From positions 372,001 to 436,000 of the forward strand of contig NZ_DATMFT010000021.1 in NCBI RefSeq assembly GCF_035556095.1: 64,000 bases of DNA. Direction: 5' to 3'. The notes beneath the pieces are model-generated. The model worked only from the letters and a program-made list of their open reading frames with translations, searched no databases and had not been told where the DNA came from. The translations under genes were made by a program, and so were the position numbers. Source of the stretch: Parapedobacter sp035556095. GTDB lineage: Bacteria > Bacteroidota > Bacteroidia > Sphingobacteriales > Sphingobacteriaceae. Below, one piece after another: positions 43,735-52,811 of this stretch (position 1 is the stretch's first letter; every line of letters starts with the position of its first letter).

Positions 43735-45477
43735 ATGGTGATGAAAAAGTTTATTATTAAATACATTGCATTGGCCGTATTGATTTTTTCGGGGTGTGCC
43801 AAGAATTACCTCGATATTACACCGGACGGCCGAACCACATTGGAAGATATATTCCAAGACGAGAAGCGAACAGAAGCTTATTTGAATAGAGTTTATGGAT
43901 ATATACCGAGCTATTTTTGGAAATACGGTTTCTTTGACTTTCTAGCCCCGTTTTCTGACGAAGCTTATGCTTATTCGGGTGCTGTAATGTCTTGGTCTTC
44001 AGGGAGCTTGAATCCTGGTGGAAGTGCGCTGCATACTACGCAAGAGCGGGGGAAAGGCGTCTATCATTATGGAACCTTTTGGGCGGGTATCCGAGACGCT
44101 AATGTGTTTTTAAGCCAGGTTCAAACCGCAAATATTCCTAGTGCTACAAACCGCGTGCGATTCCGAGGTGAGGCCCAGCTTTTACGCGCATTCTATTTTT
44201 GGGAATTGATCAAAGAGTATGGGGCAATGCCAGTTGTAACGGCCCCATTTACGAATGATTTTGATTACACGACACTTACGCGCCCGACTTTCCAAGCGTG
44301 TATCGATTTTATTGTGAAGGAGTGTGATGAAGTCATTGCAAATGATGCTATGCCTATGCGGATTACCACCGAAGCTGAACGTGGGCGTGTAACCAAAGCA
44401 ATGGCTTACGCGGTGAAGTCGCAAGCACTATTATTTAACGCAAGCCCGCTTTGGAACCCGGGAAACGACCGGGCAAAATGGGAAGCTGCTAGTTTAGCTA
44501 GTCAGCATGCTATTGAAATCCTCACCACACAAGGATATGCGCTGGCAGAAAATTACGGGGATTATTTCTTGAGTAAAACGGATATTAGTTCTTCACCACG
44601 AGATAGGGAGACTATTTATGAAGTGCATGAGGGTCAGATCGACCCCGTTTTCAGCATCATTAATAGTATACCCAGTAAACCGGGAATGTTCAAGGTAGGG
44701 GCTACCCCGACGCAAGAATTGGTAGACAGCTACGACATGCAGGGTACCGGTGAACCAGCGATTTTAGGATATACGGATGAAAACCATACACAGCCCATTA
44801 TCAATACAGATTCAGGGTATGATCCTGCAAACCCCTATGCCGGCAGAGACCCGCGCTTCTACGCTACGGTATGGCATAACGGGGCCGCCTACGATAATAT
44901 TGGAGGAGAAATCCATATCATGGAAACCTATGTGGGGGGTGCGGACCAATTATTGAAAGCACCCATCGGCTGGGCCTTTACTAGAACAGGGTACTACCTC
45001 AGAAAATTCATTGACCCGCGGTTACAGTCGGGTCAACCGGAAGATACTCGGTGGAAAAAGTATCGACTGGCTGAACTATACCTCAATCTTGCGGAAGCGG
45101 AGAATGAAGCAAATGGGCCAACTGAAATAGCTAGGCAGGCTATCAATACTGTTCGAGGCCGAGTGAATATGCCTGAATTACCTACAAATCTTACCAAAGA
45201 AGAATTCAGAGAAAGGGTACGAAGGGAAAGGCGGGTCGAACTGGCATTTGAAGAACATCGTTTTTGGGACGTACGGAGATGGAAAATACTTGACCAAACC
45301 GATAAACTTGTCACGGGGATGGAAATAACGAAACACGCTGATGATTCGTTCACGTACTCGAGGTTCGTTACCGAACAAAGAAATGCATGGAGTGAGAAAT
45401 TCCTCATTATGCCGATTCCAATCAAGGAAACTTCTATCATACCGGATTTCGATCTCAATCAGAACCCGGGGTGGTAA
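43735..45477 (+). CDS. RagB/SusD family nutrient-uptake lipoprotein
   Basis: A 580-residue surface lipoprotein, the lid of the SusC channel. The signal peptide ends in a lipobox with Cys near residue 21 (LIFSGCAKNYLDITPDG). Helical TPR-like SusD features follow (AYLNRVYGYIPSYFWKYG, FRGEAQLLRAFYFWELIKEYGAMPVVT), and the C-terminal SusD signature is present (ELYLNLAEAENEANGPTEIARQAINTVRGRVNMPELP, VRRERRVELAFEEHRFWDVRRWK, PIPIKETSIIPDFDLNQNPGW). It follows susC by 17 bp. Its ligand should match that of the locus. Confidence 0.96.
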   Translation: MVMKKFIIKYIALAVLIFSGCAKNYLDITPDGRTTLEDIFQDEKRTEAYLNRVYGYIPSYFWKYGFFDFLAPFSDEAYAYSGAVMSWSSGSLNPGGSALHTTQERGKGVYHYGTFWAGIRDANVFLSQVQTANIPSATNRVRFRGEAQLLRAFYFWELIKEYGAMPVVTAPFTNDFDYTTLTRPTFQACIDFIVKECDEVIANDAMPMRITTEAERGRVTKAMAYAVKSQALLFNASPLWNPGNDRAKWEAASLASQHAIEILTTQGYALAENYGDYFLSKTDISSSPRDRETIYEVHEGQIDPVFSIINSIPSKPGMFKVGATPTQELVDSYDMQGTGEPAILGYTDENHTQPIINTDSGYDPANPYAGRDPRFYATVWHNGAAYDNIGGEIHIMETYVGGADQLLKAPIGWAFTRTGYYLRKFIDPRLQSGQPEDTRWKKYRLAELYLNLAEAENEANGPTEIARQAINTVRGRVNMPELPTNLTKEEFRERVRRERRVELAFEEHRFWDVRRWKILDQTDKLVTGMEITKHADDSFTYSRFVTEQRNAWSEKFLIMPIPIKETSIIPDFDLNQNPGW

Positions 45478-45509
45478 TAAAAATGGGTCTGATAAGCAAG
45501 AATAGCCAA

Positions 45510-48500
45510 ATGAAGAAAAACTGGAAGAAACCATGTTTGTTTTACGCTGTGTTGTTGTGTGCTGTACTTGGCATCAGTTTGCCAGCAATAGCCCAGCAGG
45601 CACCGATACCGGTTATCTTCGAAACCGACATGGGTAACGATATCGATGATGCACTGGCTTTGGCGATGTTGTATCGCTATCAACAGGAGGGAAAGATTGA
45701 ACTTTTGGGAGTTAGCAATAACAAATCGAGTTTAAATTCGGTGCGTTACCTCGATGTAATCAACAATTGGTATGGTTATCCGGATGTGCCGATCGCGACC
45801 GTTCGGGGCGGAGAAGAAGGGGAGGCCGAAGCAAACAGCTTTGCTCGGAAGACTATGGAGCTTCGACTAAACGGGCGTCAGGCGTTCTACAGCAAAATCG
45901 ATCGATATGAGGACGTACAACCCGCAGTGTCCATGTATCGTGAATTGCTATCGAAGCGCCCTGATAGCTCGGTGACCATAATTTCTGTTGGTTTTCTGAC
46001 GAACTTGAAGGCACTTTTGCAATCAGGTCCCGACCGGTTTTCTGTGCTTGATGGCAACGCACTGGTGGCAAAGAAAGTAAGTCGGTTGGTGGTAATGGGC
46101 GGGAATTTAAAACAGCCTACGGAGAAGGAGTTTAATATCAGAACGGATGTGGCTGCCTCTCAATATGTGTTTGACCAGTGGCCAACACCAGTGTTCATCA
46201 GCCCGTTTGAAGTAGGGGAACATCTCCTATTTCCGGCGGCACCTATTGAGAGAAATTTGGGATACGCCGATGTTAATCCCTTGGTAGAGGGATATAAACT
46301 TTATATCCCCATGCCTTATGACAGACCAACATGGGATCTCACAGCCGTCTTATTCGCAATAGAAGAGGACTATTTCCAACTGAGCAGACCTGGGAAAATG
46401 GTGGTAAATGCCGATGCTACTACACGGTTTGAATTTTCCGGTACCGGCAGTCATCGTTATCTCCAAGTGCCGACATTGGATGAAGCCAGTAACATCACGG
46501 AAAAATATGTGGAGCTTATCTATCATTCACGTAAAAGAGATGAAAAGCCTGATCCAAAAGTGTTCAAAGACCCGCCGGTAGATTTCCGACCACTCAGGAT
46601 TCTTCATAGTGTTCCGGATACTGCAACCGTTACGGAGTTGAAGTGGTTAGGATATGGTGGGCTTGTTACTAATGTGTCTTATAACGGGTATCTTAACGAT
46701 GATGAGCAATGGAGCGCGTTTAGGGCACTTGTCAGTAAGACGATAGACTCGCTTAATCTCCGGGTCTGGATATATGACGAAGAGGGATATCCAAGTGGCT
46801 CGGCGGGCGGCGAAGTGCTCAAACGCAACCCGGGATTGGAGGCATTGGGGGTGTCGGTTATTATGGAAGAGTCCCGAGACGGACAGGAGGTGGTGATCAA
46901 TTTGCCGCATGGCCATTCGCAAGTTCTGACAGCGACAGCTGTGTGTAAAGCGGAGAACGTGCAAGCCGTGGATTTACGCCCGTGGATTGATCGCAATGGC
47001 ACGTTGAGATGGCAACCTTCTTCTGATGAATGGCAGGTTTATTATTTTGCCGTTAAGCCTTTCTATGAGCAGACCCATGCCACTAATAACTGGTATGCCC
47101 GTCGCCGGATGGTCAACTTGCTTGAACCTCAAATAGGTGATGCTTTCGTGACTAGTACCCACGAAAAATACCGTACGCATGTTGGAGATTACTTCGGCAA
47201 GGGTATTGAAGTGCTGTTTACCGACGAGCCGGCAATGGTTGGCACCCATTTTTTGGAAAACCCGCCCCCGGTGTCTCCCCGGACCGTAGATCCAATCGAC
47301 TCATTGGTGCCTATCCATCCAACGCTCAACTGGAGTAGGGGTTTGCTTTCCGAATTCCGGAACAGAAGAGGTTATGACTTGCTCCCAGAGATTTATCGGC
47401 TTGTAGGCGTATGGACATCCCGCTCAGCCAAAGTTCGGGTCGATTATTATAAAACACTGAATGAATTAGTAACGGAATACTACTTCAAACCTTTAGAACA
47501 ATTTGGAGCGAAGAATAACATCGCGTCTTCAGGCCATTTGTTGCTGGAAGAGGACCTATTTTATCACCCCATTTTCCAAGGAAATATTCAACAGGTTTAT
47601 CGGCATATGCAGCATCCCGGTATCGATTTATTGACAGCACATCCTGATGTAGCAAAAAACTGGGGTGTTACAACGGCTAAACTTGCGTCGTCGGTTGCCA
47701 ATCAATGCAATCGCCCGCATGTTATGAGTGAAATATCCAATGCTTTCGACAGCGAATATCCAGGCATCGTTGATATCGAAGGGGTGGTGGCAGCCGTCGG
47801 TGTCCAGTATGCATTCGGTGTTGACCAGTTCGCTTCATATTATGGGCACAAAAACTTCAGTGAGTCGGAAAATCGAGTGTTTACCGATTACATAGGCCGG
47901 GTGGGTTATATGCTCTCGAATGGTAGGCGTCGTCCGCTCGTGGACGTTTTTTATCCGATTGAGAGCATGTATTCGTTGACGGAAGTGCCGTTATCGTTAT
48001 CAGGCGCCTATTTTAATGATGAAGCGCTTGCGATAAGCAATAATTTCAAAGCAATTGGTTTACGCCTTGTCGAAAACCACCTTGATTTCGACTATGTGGA
48101 TATGGCACGGGTAATGCAGGTCGGTGCTTCGGCCCGTCCCCTTATTATTCCGTTTCTTAAGGTGCTGGATAATGACTTGCTTGCCAAGATTGCATGGCTA
48201 GTTAAACAGGGCGTGCCGGTCGCTTTCCAACAGAAAAAAGTTTGGGCAATTGGCAAGGATTCGCCGGAAGCTGTCGAGATGGATCTAGCGGCCTATTTCG
48301 AAAAAGAAAGAGATGTCTTGTTTGCCGATGACCCGGAACAACTGATTGAATGGATTGGTAATCATATTGAGCCACCTTATTGTTTGGATGGCCAAGCCGG
48401 GGATATTGTTTCATTGTATAAAACGGGAGTAGAACAGGATACCTACCTTTTTGTTAATACCAGTTCCGAAGTACGGGAATTCCGGGTGGATGTTGGACTT

Positions 48501-48638
48501 GGAGGTACTGCTAGGTTGTGGGACCCCGTTAACGGGTTCGTTAAGACGGTTCGCATGCGAGAGCGCGGTGGTAGAAGATCGCTTTCACTACAGCTCAAAG
48601 GAAAACAGTCTATGATTTTAACAGCAGATACTAATTAA
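45510..48638 (+). CDS. Nucleoside hydrolase fused to a glycoside-hydrolase-like (GH106-like) module
   Basis: A 1042-residue exported enzyme; the ATG at 45510 gives the signal peptide (MKKNWKKPCLFYAVLLCAVL, ending LPAIAQQ). Longer starts at 45471 or 45483 would displace it. Residues ~30-345 are an inosine-uridine-type nucleoside hydrolase. The calcium/catalytic aspartate cluster is ETDMGNDIDDALAL (from residue 38), VGFLTNLKALL follows, and the late metal Asp is in RPTWDLTAV. From ~355 a second module begins (FRPLRILHSVPDTATV, LKWLGYGGLVTNVSYNGYL). It shows WIYDEEGYPSGSAGG near 419, VLFTDEPAM near 568 and FRNRRGYDLLPEIYRL, resembling GH106-like alpha-rhamnosidase-type TIM barrels. The frame is unbroken across the join. 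A single periplasmic enzyme may cleave both a glycosyl and an N-ribosyl bond. The second family assignment is moderate. Confidence 0.8.
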   Translation: MKKNWKKPCLFYAVLLCAVLGISLPAIAQQAPIPVIFETDMGNDIDDALALAMLYRYQQEGKIELLGVSNNKSSLNSVRYLDVINNWYGYPDVPIATVRGGEEGEAEANSFARKTMELRLNGRQAFYSKIDRYEDVQPAVSMYRELLSKRPDSSVTIISVGFLTNLKALLQSGPDRFSVLDGNALVAKKVSRLVVMGGNLKQPTEKEFNIRTDVAASQYVFDQWPTPVFISPFEVGEHLLFPAAPIERNLGYADVNPLVEGYKLYIPMPYDRPTWDLTAVLFAIEEDYFQLSRPGKMVVNADATTRFEFSGTGSHRYLQVPTLDEASNITEKYVELIYHSRKRDEKPDPKVFKDPPVDFRPLRILHSVPDTATVTELKWLGYGGLVTNVSYNGYLNDDEQWSAFRALVSKTIDSLNLRVWIYDEEGYPSGSAGGEVLKRNPGLEALGVSVIMEESRDGQEVVINLPHGHSQVLTATAVCKAENVQAVDLRPWIDRNGTLRWQPSSDEWQVYYFAVKPFYEQTHATNNWYARRRMVNLLEPQIGDAFVTSTHEKYRTHVGDYFGKGIEVLFTDEPAMVGTHFLENPPPVSPRTVDPIDSLVPIHPTLNWSRGLLSEFRNRRGYDLLPEIYRLVGVWTSRSAKVRVDYYKTLNELVTEYYFKPLEQFGAKNNIASSGHLLLEEDLFYHPIFQGNIQQVYRHMQHPGIDLLTAHPDVAKNWGVTTAKLASSVANQCNRPHVMSEISNAFDSEYPGIVDIEGVVAAVGVQYAFGVDQFASYYGHKNFSESENRVFTDYIGRVGYMLSNGRRRPLVDVFYPIESMYSLTEVPLSLSGAYFNDEALAISNNFKAIGLRLVENHLDFDYVDMARVMQVGASARPLIIPFLKVLDNDLLAKIAWLVKQGVPVAFQQKKVWAIGKDSPEAVEMDLAAYFEKERDVLFADDPEQLIEWIGNHIEPPYCLDGQAGDIVSLYKTGVEQDTYLFVNTSSEVREFRVDVGLGGTARLWDPVNGFVKTVRMRERGGRRSLSLQLKGKQSMILTADTN

Positions 48639-48748
48639 TTCTAATTGCCGTAAAGCATGTAGATAACCGGATCATGCATTTGATTTAGAATTCGTTCAGA
48701 AAAAAGTGAGTATATCAATTAACTTATTTTATTATTGCCTTTGAAACC

Positions 48749-48793
48749 GTCATGGTTTTCAAAAACCACATAGGGGAATGATTAAACCATGAC
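48749..48793. repeat. Inverted repeat upstream of the second nucleoside hydrolase gene
   Basis: GTCATGGTTT (48749-48758) is complementary to AAACCATGAC (48784-48793), and within it TGGTTTT/AAAACCA forms a tighter stem. It ends 33 bp before the start codon of the lipoprotein nucleoside hydrolase. It may be an operator or an mRNA hairpin separating this gene from the fusion gene. Confidence 0.55.
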
Positions 48794-48826
48794 AGCTTCA
48801 TCACCACTAAAGAAAAATTTAAATAG

Positions 48827-49834
48827 ATGAAAACTAACGCGATTTTCCTTTTGAGCACTATTCTTTTGTGCGCCGCTTGTTCTACGCAATCAAATGAACA
48901 GGTTAGGCTATCAGTCACTCAGACCCCCAAAATAATCTTCGACACCGATATGGGTCCCGACTATGACGATGTCGGTGCGATTGCGGTGCTGCATGCACTG
49001 GCCGACAGCGGTGAATGCGAAATTCTGGCTACCGTTGCCAGTGATGCGCATCCATCCATTGCTCCCACGATTGAAGTGCTTAATCGGTATTTTGGTCGCG
49101 ATAGCCTACCAGTGGGTGTCGCCGCACAAGGTGCCCCCGATTTTACCGCGAAAAACGGTTGGAACGATACGCTCATCAATACGTATGCCCGAGACCTGCA
49201 GGATAAAACCTACCCCAATGCTGTAAAGGTGTACCGGCAAGTGTTGGCAGCTCAGCCTGACCAAAGTGTGACGATTGTGACTGTTGGATTTCTTTCCAAC
49301 CTCAGTGCGCTTCTGGATTCTCAGCCGGATGAACATTCCGAGCTTAAGGGCGTAGATCTTGTAAAAGCTAAAGTGAAGCAGCTGGTTTCGATGGCTGGCG
49401 TGTTTCCAGAGGGGATTGAATTTAACGTAGTTGAACACGCTTCGGCATCCGCGAATACATTTAATAATTGGCCGACGCCGATACTGTTCAGTGGCTTTGA
49501 AATCGGTGTGAAAATTTTGACGGGTGGTAAAGTAGGAGCGCGCAGTGACGATGGCCCGGTGACCAAAGCTTATGAATTTAATCTGCGGACGTATGCCGAT
49601 GGCGGCGAATCAAATCGGCCCTCGTGGGACCAGACGGCTGTATTGATCGCGATCCGCAATCCATCGGATTATTTTTATGTAAATGGACCCGGAAAGTTTT
49701 CCGTCGACGAAAATGGTGCCAATAGATGGGATCCGACAACGGACGCAGGCCATTATTTTATTGTGCATAAATATCCCTATCAATATGTGTCGGATGCTAT
49801 TGAGGGGCTGATGTCGCATATCCCAAAGCCATAG
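48827..49834 (+). CDS. Nucleoside hydrolase, lipoprotein
   Basis: A 335-residue enzyme. The signal peptide ends with a lipobox (LLCAACS, Cys at residue 20). The nucleoside hydrolase core shows IIFDTDMGPDYDDVGAIAVLHAL with the aspartate cluster, TVGFLSNLSALL, and the late metal-binding Asp in RPSWDQTAVLIAI. It hydrolyses the N-glycosidic bond of ribonucleosides to base and ribose, here at the membrane surface rather than in the cytoplasm. It shares architecture with the first module of the preceding fusion protein, so the two are paralogous, but it lacks the second module. It is the last gene of the locus, 188 bp downstream of the fusion gene. Confidence 0.92.
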   Translation: MKTNAIFLLSTILLCAACSTQSNEQVRLSVTQTPKIIFDTDMGPDYDDVGAIAVLHALADSGECEILATVASDAHPSIAPTIEVLNRYFGRDSLPVGVAAQGAPDFTAKNGWNDTLINTYARDLQDKTYPNAVKVYRQVLAAQPDQSVTIVTVGFLSNLSALLDSQPDEHSELKGVDLVKAKVKQLVSMAGVFPEGIEFNVVEHASASANTFNNWPTPILFSGFEIGVKILTGGKVGARSDDGPVTKAYEFNLRTYADGGESNRPSWDQTAVLIAIRNPSDYFYVNGPGKFSVDENGANRWDPTTDAGHYFIVHKYPYQYVSDAIEGLMSHIPKP

Positions 49835-49870
49835 CTGTAGCGAATTGGATTGGAAATGGATAGAAAATGA

Positions 49871-50719
49871 TTACAAGGCCAACCATTCCTTTAGCGAAAA
49901 AGTCTCTTTTAATCGATAACCCTTATCCGTAAGTTGGATGGTGCAGCACTCGTTTATGGGGTCGTGTTCCAAAAATAACGCGTAATCGTTGTCTATGGAT
50001 TCCTGCCAATAATTTTTACGCTCTTCCATGGTGATGAGGGGCTGTACGTCGTAGCTCATCACATAAGGAAGCGGGATGTGCCCTGCAGAAGGCAGGAGAT
50101 CGGCCATGTATAGCAGCGTTCTTCCATTATAGTTGATTTGTGGAAGCATCATCGCGTCGGTGTGGCCAAATGCGAAACGAACGGTGATGTTGTCGGAAAA
50201 CCGGATACCGTCTTCTACATCGATGAAGCGTAGCTGCCCACTCTCGTAGAGCGGTATGATATTCTCCTGTAAGAATGAAGGTTTTTCGCGGTGGTTGGGG
50301 AAGAGTGCCCAATCCCAATGCTGTTTGTTGCTCCAATAGGTAGCATTCTTGAATGCCGGTACTAAACGATTCGCTTCGCGCATAATCGCGCCTCCAACAT
50401 GGTCGAAATGGAGGTGCGTAAGGAATACGTCGGTGATATCATCCCTGTGGAAGCCGTGCTTGGCCAGCGATCCATCCAGGGTGTCGTCGCCATGGCGGTA
50501 GTAATGGCTGAAAAATTTCTCGTTCTGTTTGTCGCCCAACCCAGTATCAACCAAGGTAAGCCGCTCACCTTCGCTGATGAGCAATAGTCGGGCAGCCCAG
50601 GTACACATATTCCGGTCGTCGGCAGGGTTGGTACGCTGCCAGATCGATTTGGGAACAACACCAAACATGGCGCCGCCGTCGAGCTTAAATAATCCAGTGT
50701 CAATGGGATACAGTTTCAT
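49871..50719 (-). CDS. MBL-fold metallo-hydrolase
   Basis: A 282-residue cytoplasmic metallo-beta-lactamase-fold enzyme. The metal motif is THLHFDHVGGAI, preceded by LVDTGLGDKQNEKF and followed by FGHTDAMMLPQINY with a further His and a late DP-I element (LEHDPINECC). No signal peptide. The family includes lactonases, thioesterases and other hydrolases (for example N-acyl-homoserine lactonase relatives); the substrate cannot be read. It converges on the nucleoside hydrolase gene and is divergent from pckA, so it is probably not part of the nucleoside locus. Confidence 0.88.
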   Translation of the reverse strand: MKLYPIDTGLFKLDGGAMFGVVPKSIWQRTNPADDRNMCTWAARLLLISEGERLTLVDTGLGDKQNEKFFSHYYRHGDDTLDGSLAKHGFHRDDITDVFLTHLHFDHVGGAIMREANRLVPAFKNATYWSNKQHWDWALFPNHREKPSFLQENIIPLYESGQLRFIDVEDGIRFSDNITVRFAFGHTDAMMLPQINYNGRTLLYMADLLPSAGHIPLPYVMSYDVQPLITMEERKNYWQESIDNDYALFLEHDPINECCTIQLTDKGYRLKETFSLKEWLAL

Positions 50720-50932
50720 ACGTAGTCTATTGCTGTTGTGGTCAACCGTTAAAGGTAAAAAATACTGGCCAAATACGGAGCTTTAATACACAAAAAAGCA
50801 AGCTCCCCAATGGTATATTGACTCGAAAAATTGTCCCTATTTTTTACAAAAGTACGCTAAATCGATAAACACTTCTGATGCATAGTTAGTTAACTTAGTG
50901 TATTTTTTACAAAAAGCTGATTTTCAGCTATT

Positions 50933-50969
50933 TTTGTTTTATTTAATGAAATTTAAATCTATATATTTG
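50933..50969 (+). promoter_or_regulatory. Candidate promoter of pckA
   Basis: TATATTTG at 50962-50969 is a perfect -7 box. The nearest TTTG (50933-50936) is 25 bp away, longer than usual, so an activator may be needed. The leader to the ATG at 51005 is about 30 nt. The rest of the 284-bp gap shows no gene. Confidence 0.6.
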
Positions 50970-51004
50970 CCGCATTAATTCATGAAAATGCTTAAATATT
51001 TGCT

Positions 51005-52621
51005 ATGAATGCTTCAAAAAGAGCTATTCCAAAGTTAGATTACCTTTTTATCAAGAACTGTGAAGGGGTACACTATCAACAAGGTGTGGCGGAATTAGTG
51101 GAGTATGCCGTTTTGCATGGCGAGGGAAGTCTTTCCGAATCCGGCGCCTTGACGGCCGACACTGGCCGTTTTACCGGCCGTACACCTTACGATCGCTTCA
51201 TTGTTTCCGATGCGTTGACCGAAAACACCGTTTGGTGGGGTCCTATCAACCAACCGATATCCGCAGCGTCATTTGATTACCTCTTTGGAGAGGTGGGGGC
51301 ATACTTGAGCGGTAGGAATATCTTCGTTCGGGATGCTGTTGCGGGTGCTGACGCGGCATACGGTATCGGGGTTCGCGCGGTGACTGAGACCGCTTACCAG
51401 AATGTGTTCGTCAATAACCTATTTATCCGACCAGCGTCGCCCGATCCGGAATCCCGGCCGGAATGGTCGATTCTTGCCGCGCCGGGATACATGTGCGCCC
51501 ATCCGGAACAGTATGGGCTGCACCACTCCAATTTCGTGATCATCAATTTTACACGTAAAGTGGTGCTGATTGCCGGAACCGGCTATACGGGCGAAATAAA
51601 AAAAGGCATTTTTTCTGTTATGAATTTCATACTGCCGCTGCGGCGGCGGGTACTTTCCATGCATTGTGCGGCTAATACAGATACCAAAGGACATACAGCG
51701 TTGTTTTTCGGGCTCTCCGGTACGGGTAAAACAACGCTATCGGCCGATAGAAACCGGATGCTGGTAGGCGACGACGAGCACGGTTGGAGCGATAATGGTA
51801 TTTTTAATTTCGAAGGTGGTTGCTATGCCAAATGCGTTGGGCTGGACCAAAGCAAGGAGCCCGAAATTTTCAATGCGGTACGCTTCGGTGCCCTCGTAGA
51901 AAATATCCAGTATGTCCCCGGCACACGCTTACCGAATTATGACGACGTCTCCAAAACGGAAAATACCCGGGTGGCGTACCCCATAAACCACATTATGGGC
52001 AGCGTATCGCTTGGCTTGGCGTCCGCACCCAAAGATATCTTCTTCCTTACGGCCGATGCTTTCGGGGTGCTGCCGCCGGTGTCGTTGCTATCCACCACAC
52101 AGGCCATGTATCACTTTATGTCGGGCTATACGGCTAAAGTGGCGGGAACTGAGGAGGGGGTTCGGGAGCCAAAAGCCGTATTTTCCGCCTGTTTTGGCGA
52201 GGCCTTCCTGCCGTTGCACCCCGCCCAATATGCCGAACTGCTACGGGAACGTTTGGCAGGCAGCGCCATCAACGTATGGCTGGTCAATACGGGTTGGATT
52301 GCCGGCCCGTACGGGGTTGGGCGCCGGATTAAGCTGGATTACACACGGTCTATCATCAAAGCTGCGTTATCGGGCACACTAAAGGAGGCAACTTTCCACA
52401 CCCATCCGGTGTTTGGCCTCCGTTACCCGACAAGCTGCCCCGACGTGCCTGATGCAGTGCTCGATCCGGTTCGGTTGTGGCCTGACGAAAATGCGTATTA
52501 TGCGAAAGCCAATCAACTGGCCGGGCGTTTTATCGATAACTTCAAACGGTATGGGAAAGCTGTTAATAAAGATGTGCTGGACGCGTCGCCAACCGTGATT
52601 GAGTCTGCATCAATGGTTTAA
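51005..52621 (+). CDS. pckA: Phosphoenolpyruvate carboxykinase (ATP)
   Basis: A 538-residue gluconeogenic enzyme that converts oxaloacetate and ATP to phosphoenolpyruvate, CO2 and ADP. It carries the ATP-type signature set: substrate loop TGRFTGRTPYDRFIV, kinase-1a P-loop GLSGTGKTTLSADRN, kinase-2 LVGDDEHGWSDNGIFNFEGGCYAKC and the FSACFGEAFLPLHP region. Length is typical. A terminator follows at 52653-52688, so it is monocistronic. Together with eno and tpiA elsewhere in the window it covers part of central carbon metabolism. Confidence 0.97.
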   Translation: MNASKRAIPKLDYLFIKNCEGVHYQQGVAELVEYAVLHGEGSLSESGALTADTGRFTGRTPYDRFIVSDALTENTVWWGPINQPISAASFDYLFGEVGAYLSGRNIFVRDAVAGADAAYGIGVRAVTETAYQNVFVNNLFIRPASPDPESRPEWSILAAPGYMCAHPEQYGLHHSNFVIINFTRKVVLIAGTGYTGEIKKGIFSVMNFILPLRRRVLSMHCAANTDTKGHTALFFGLSGTGKTTLSADRNRMLVGDDEHGWSDNGIFNFEGGCYAKCVGLDQSKEPEIFNAVRFGALVENIQYVPGTRLPNYDDVSKTENTRVAYPINHIMGSVSLGLASAPKDIFFLTADAFGVLPPVSLLSTTQAMYHFMSGYTAKVAGTEEGVREPKAVFSACFGEAFLPLHPAQYAELLRERLAGSAINVWLVNTGWIAGPYGVGRRIKLDYTRSIIKAALSGTLKEATFHTHPVFGLRYPTSCPDVPDAVLDPVRLWPDENAYYAKANQLAGRFIDNFKRYGKAVNKDVLDASPTVIESASMV

Positions 52622-52652
52622 TTATCGTTTAATTGTTCAATAAATCGTATGG

Positions 52653-52688
52653 AAGTCCCGTGGAACAACCGTTTCATGGGACTTTTTT
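52653..52688 (+). terminator. Rho-independent terminator of pckA
   Basis: A 14-bp stem (AAGTCCCGTGGAAC with GTTTCATGGGACTT, two G-U pairs), loop AACC, then six T at 52683-52688. Confidence 0.87.
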
Positions 52689-52811
52689 ATGGGTTGCTCA
52701 ACACCAATTCGGAAATAACGCAAACGATTGTTTGGCGAAATGATATGGTTATTCGTGGGCTAATTTGCATATTGCACGGCAGTAAAGAAAATATTCTGGT
52801 TTTCCTGTTTT

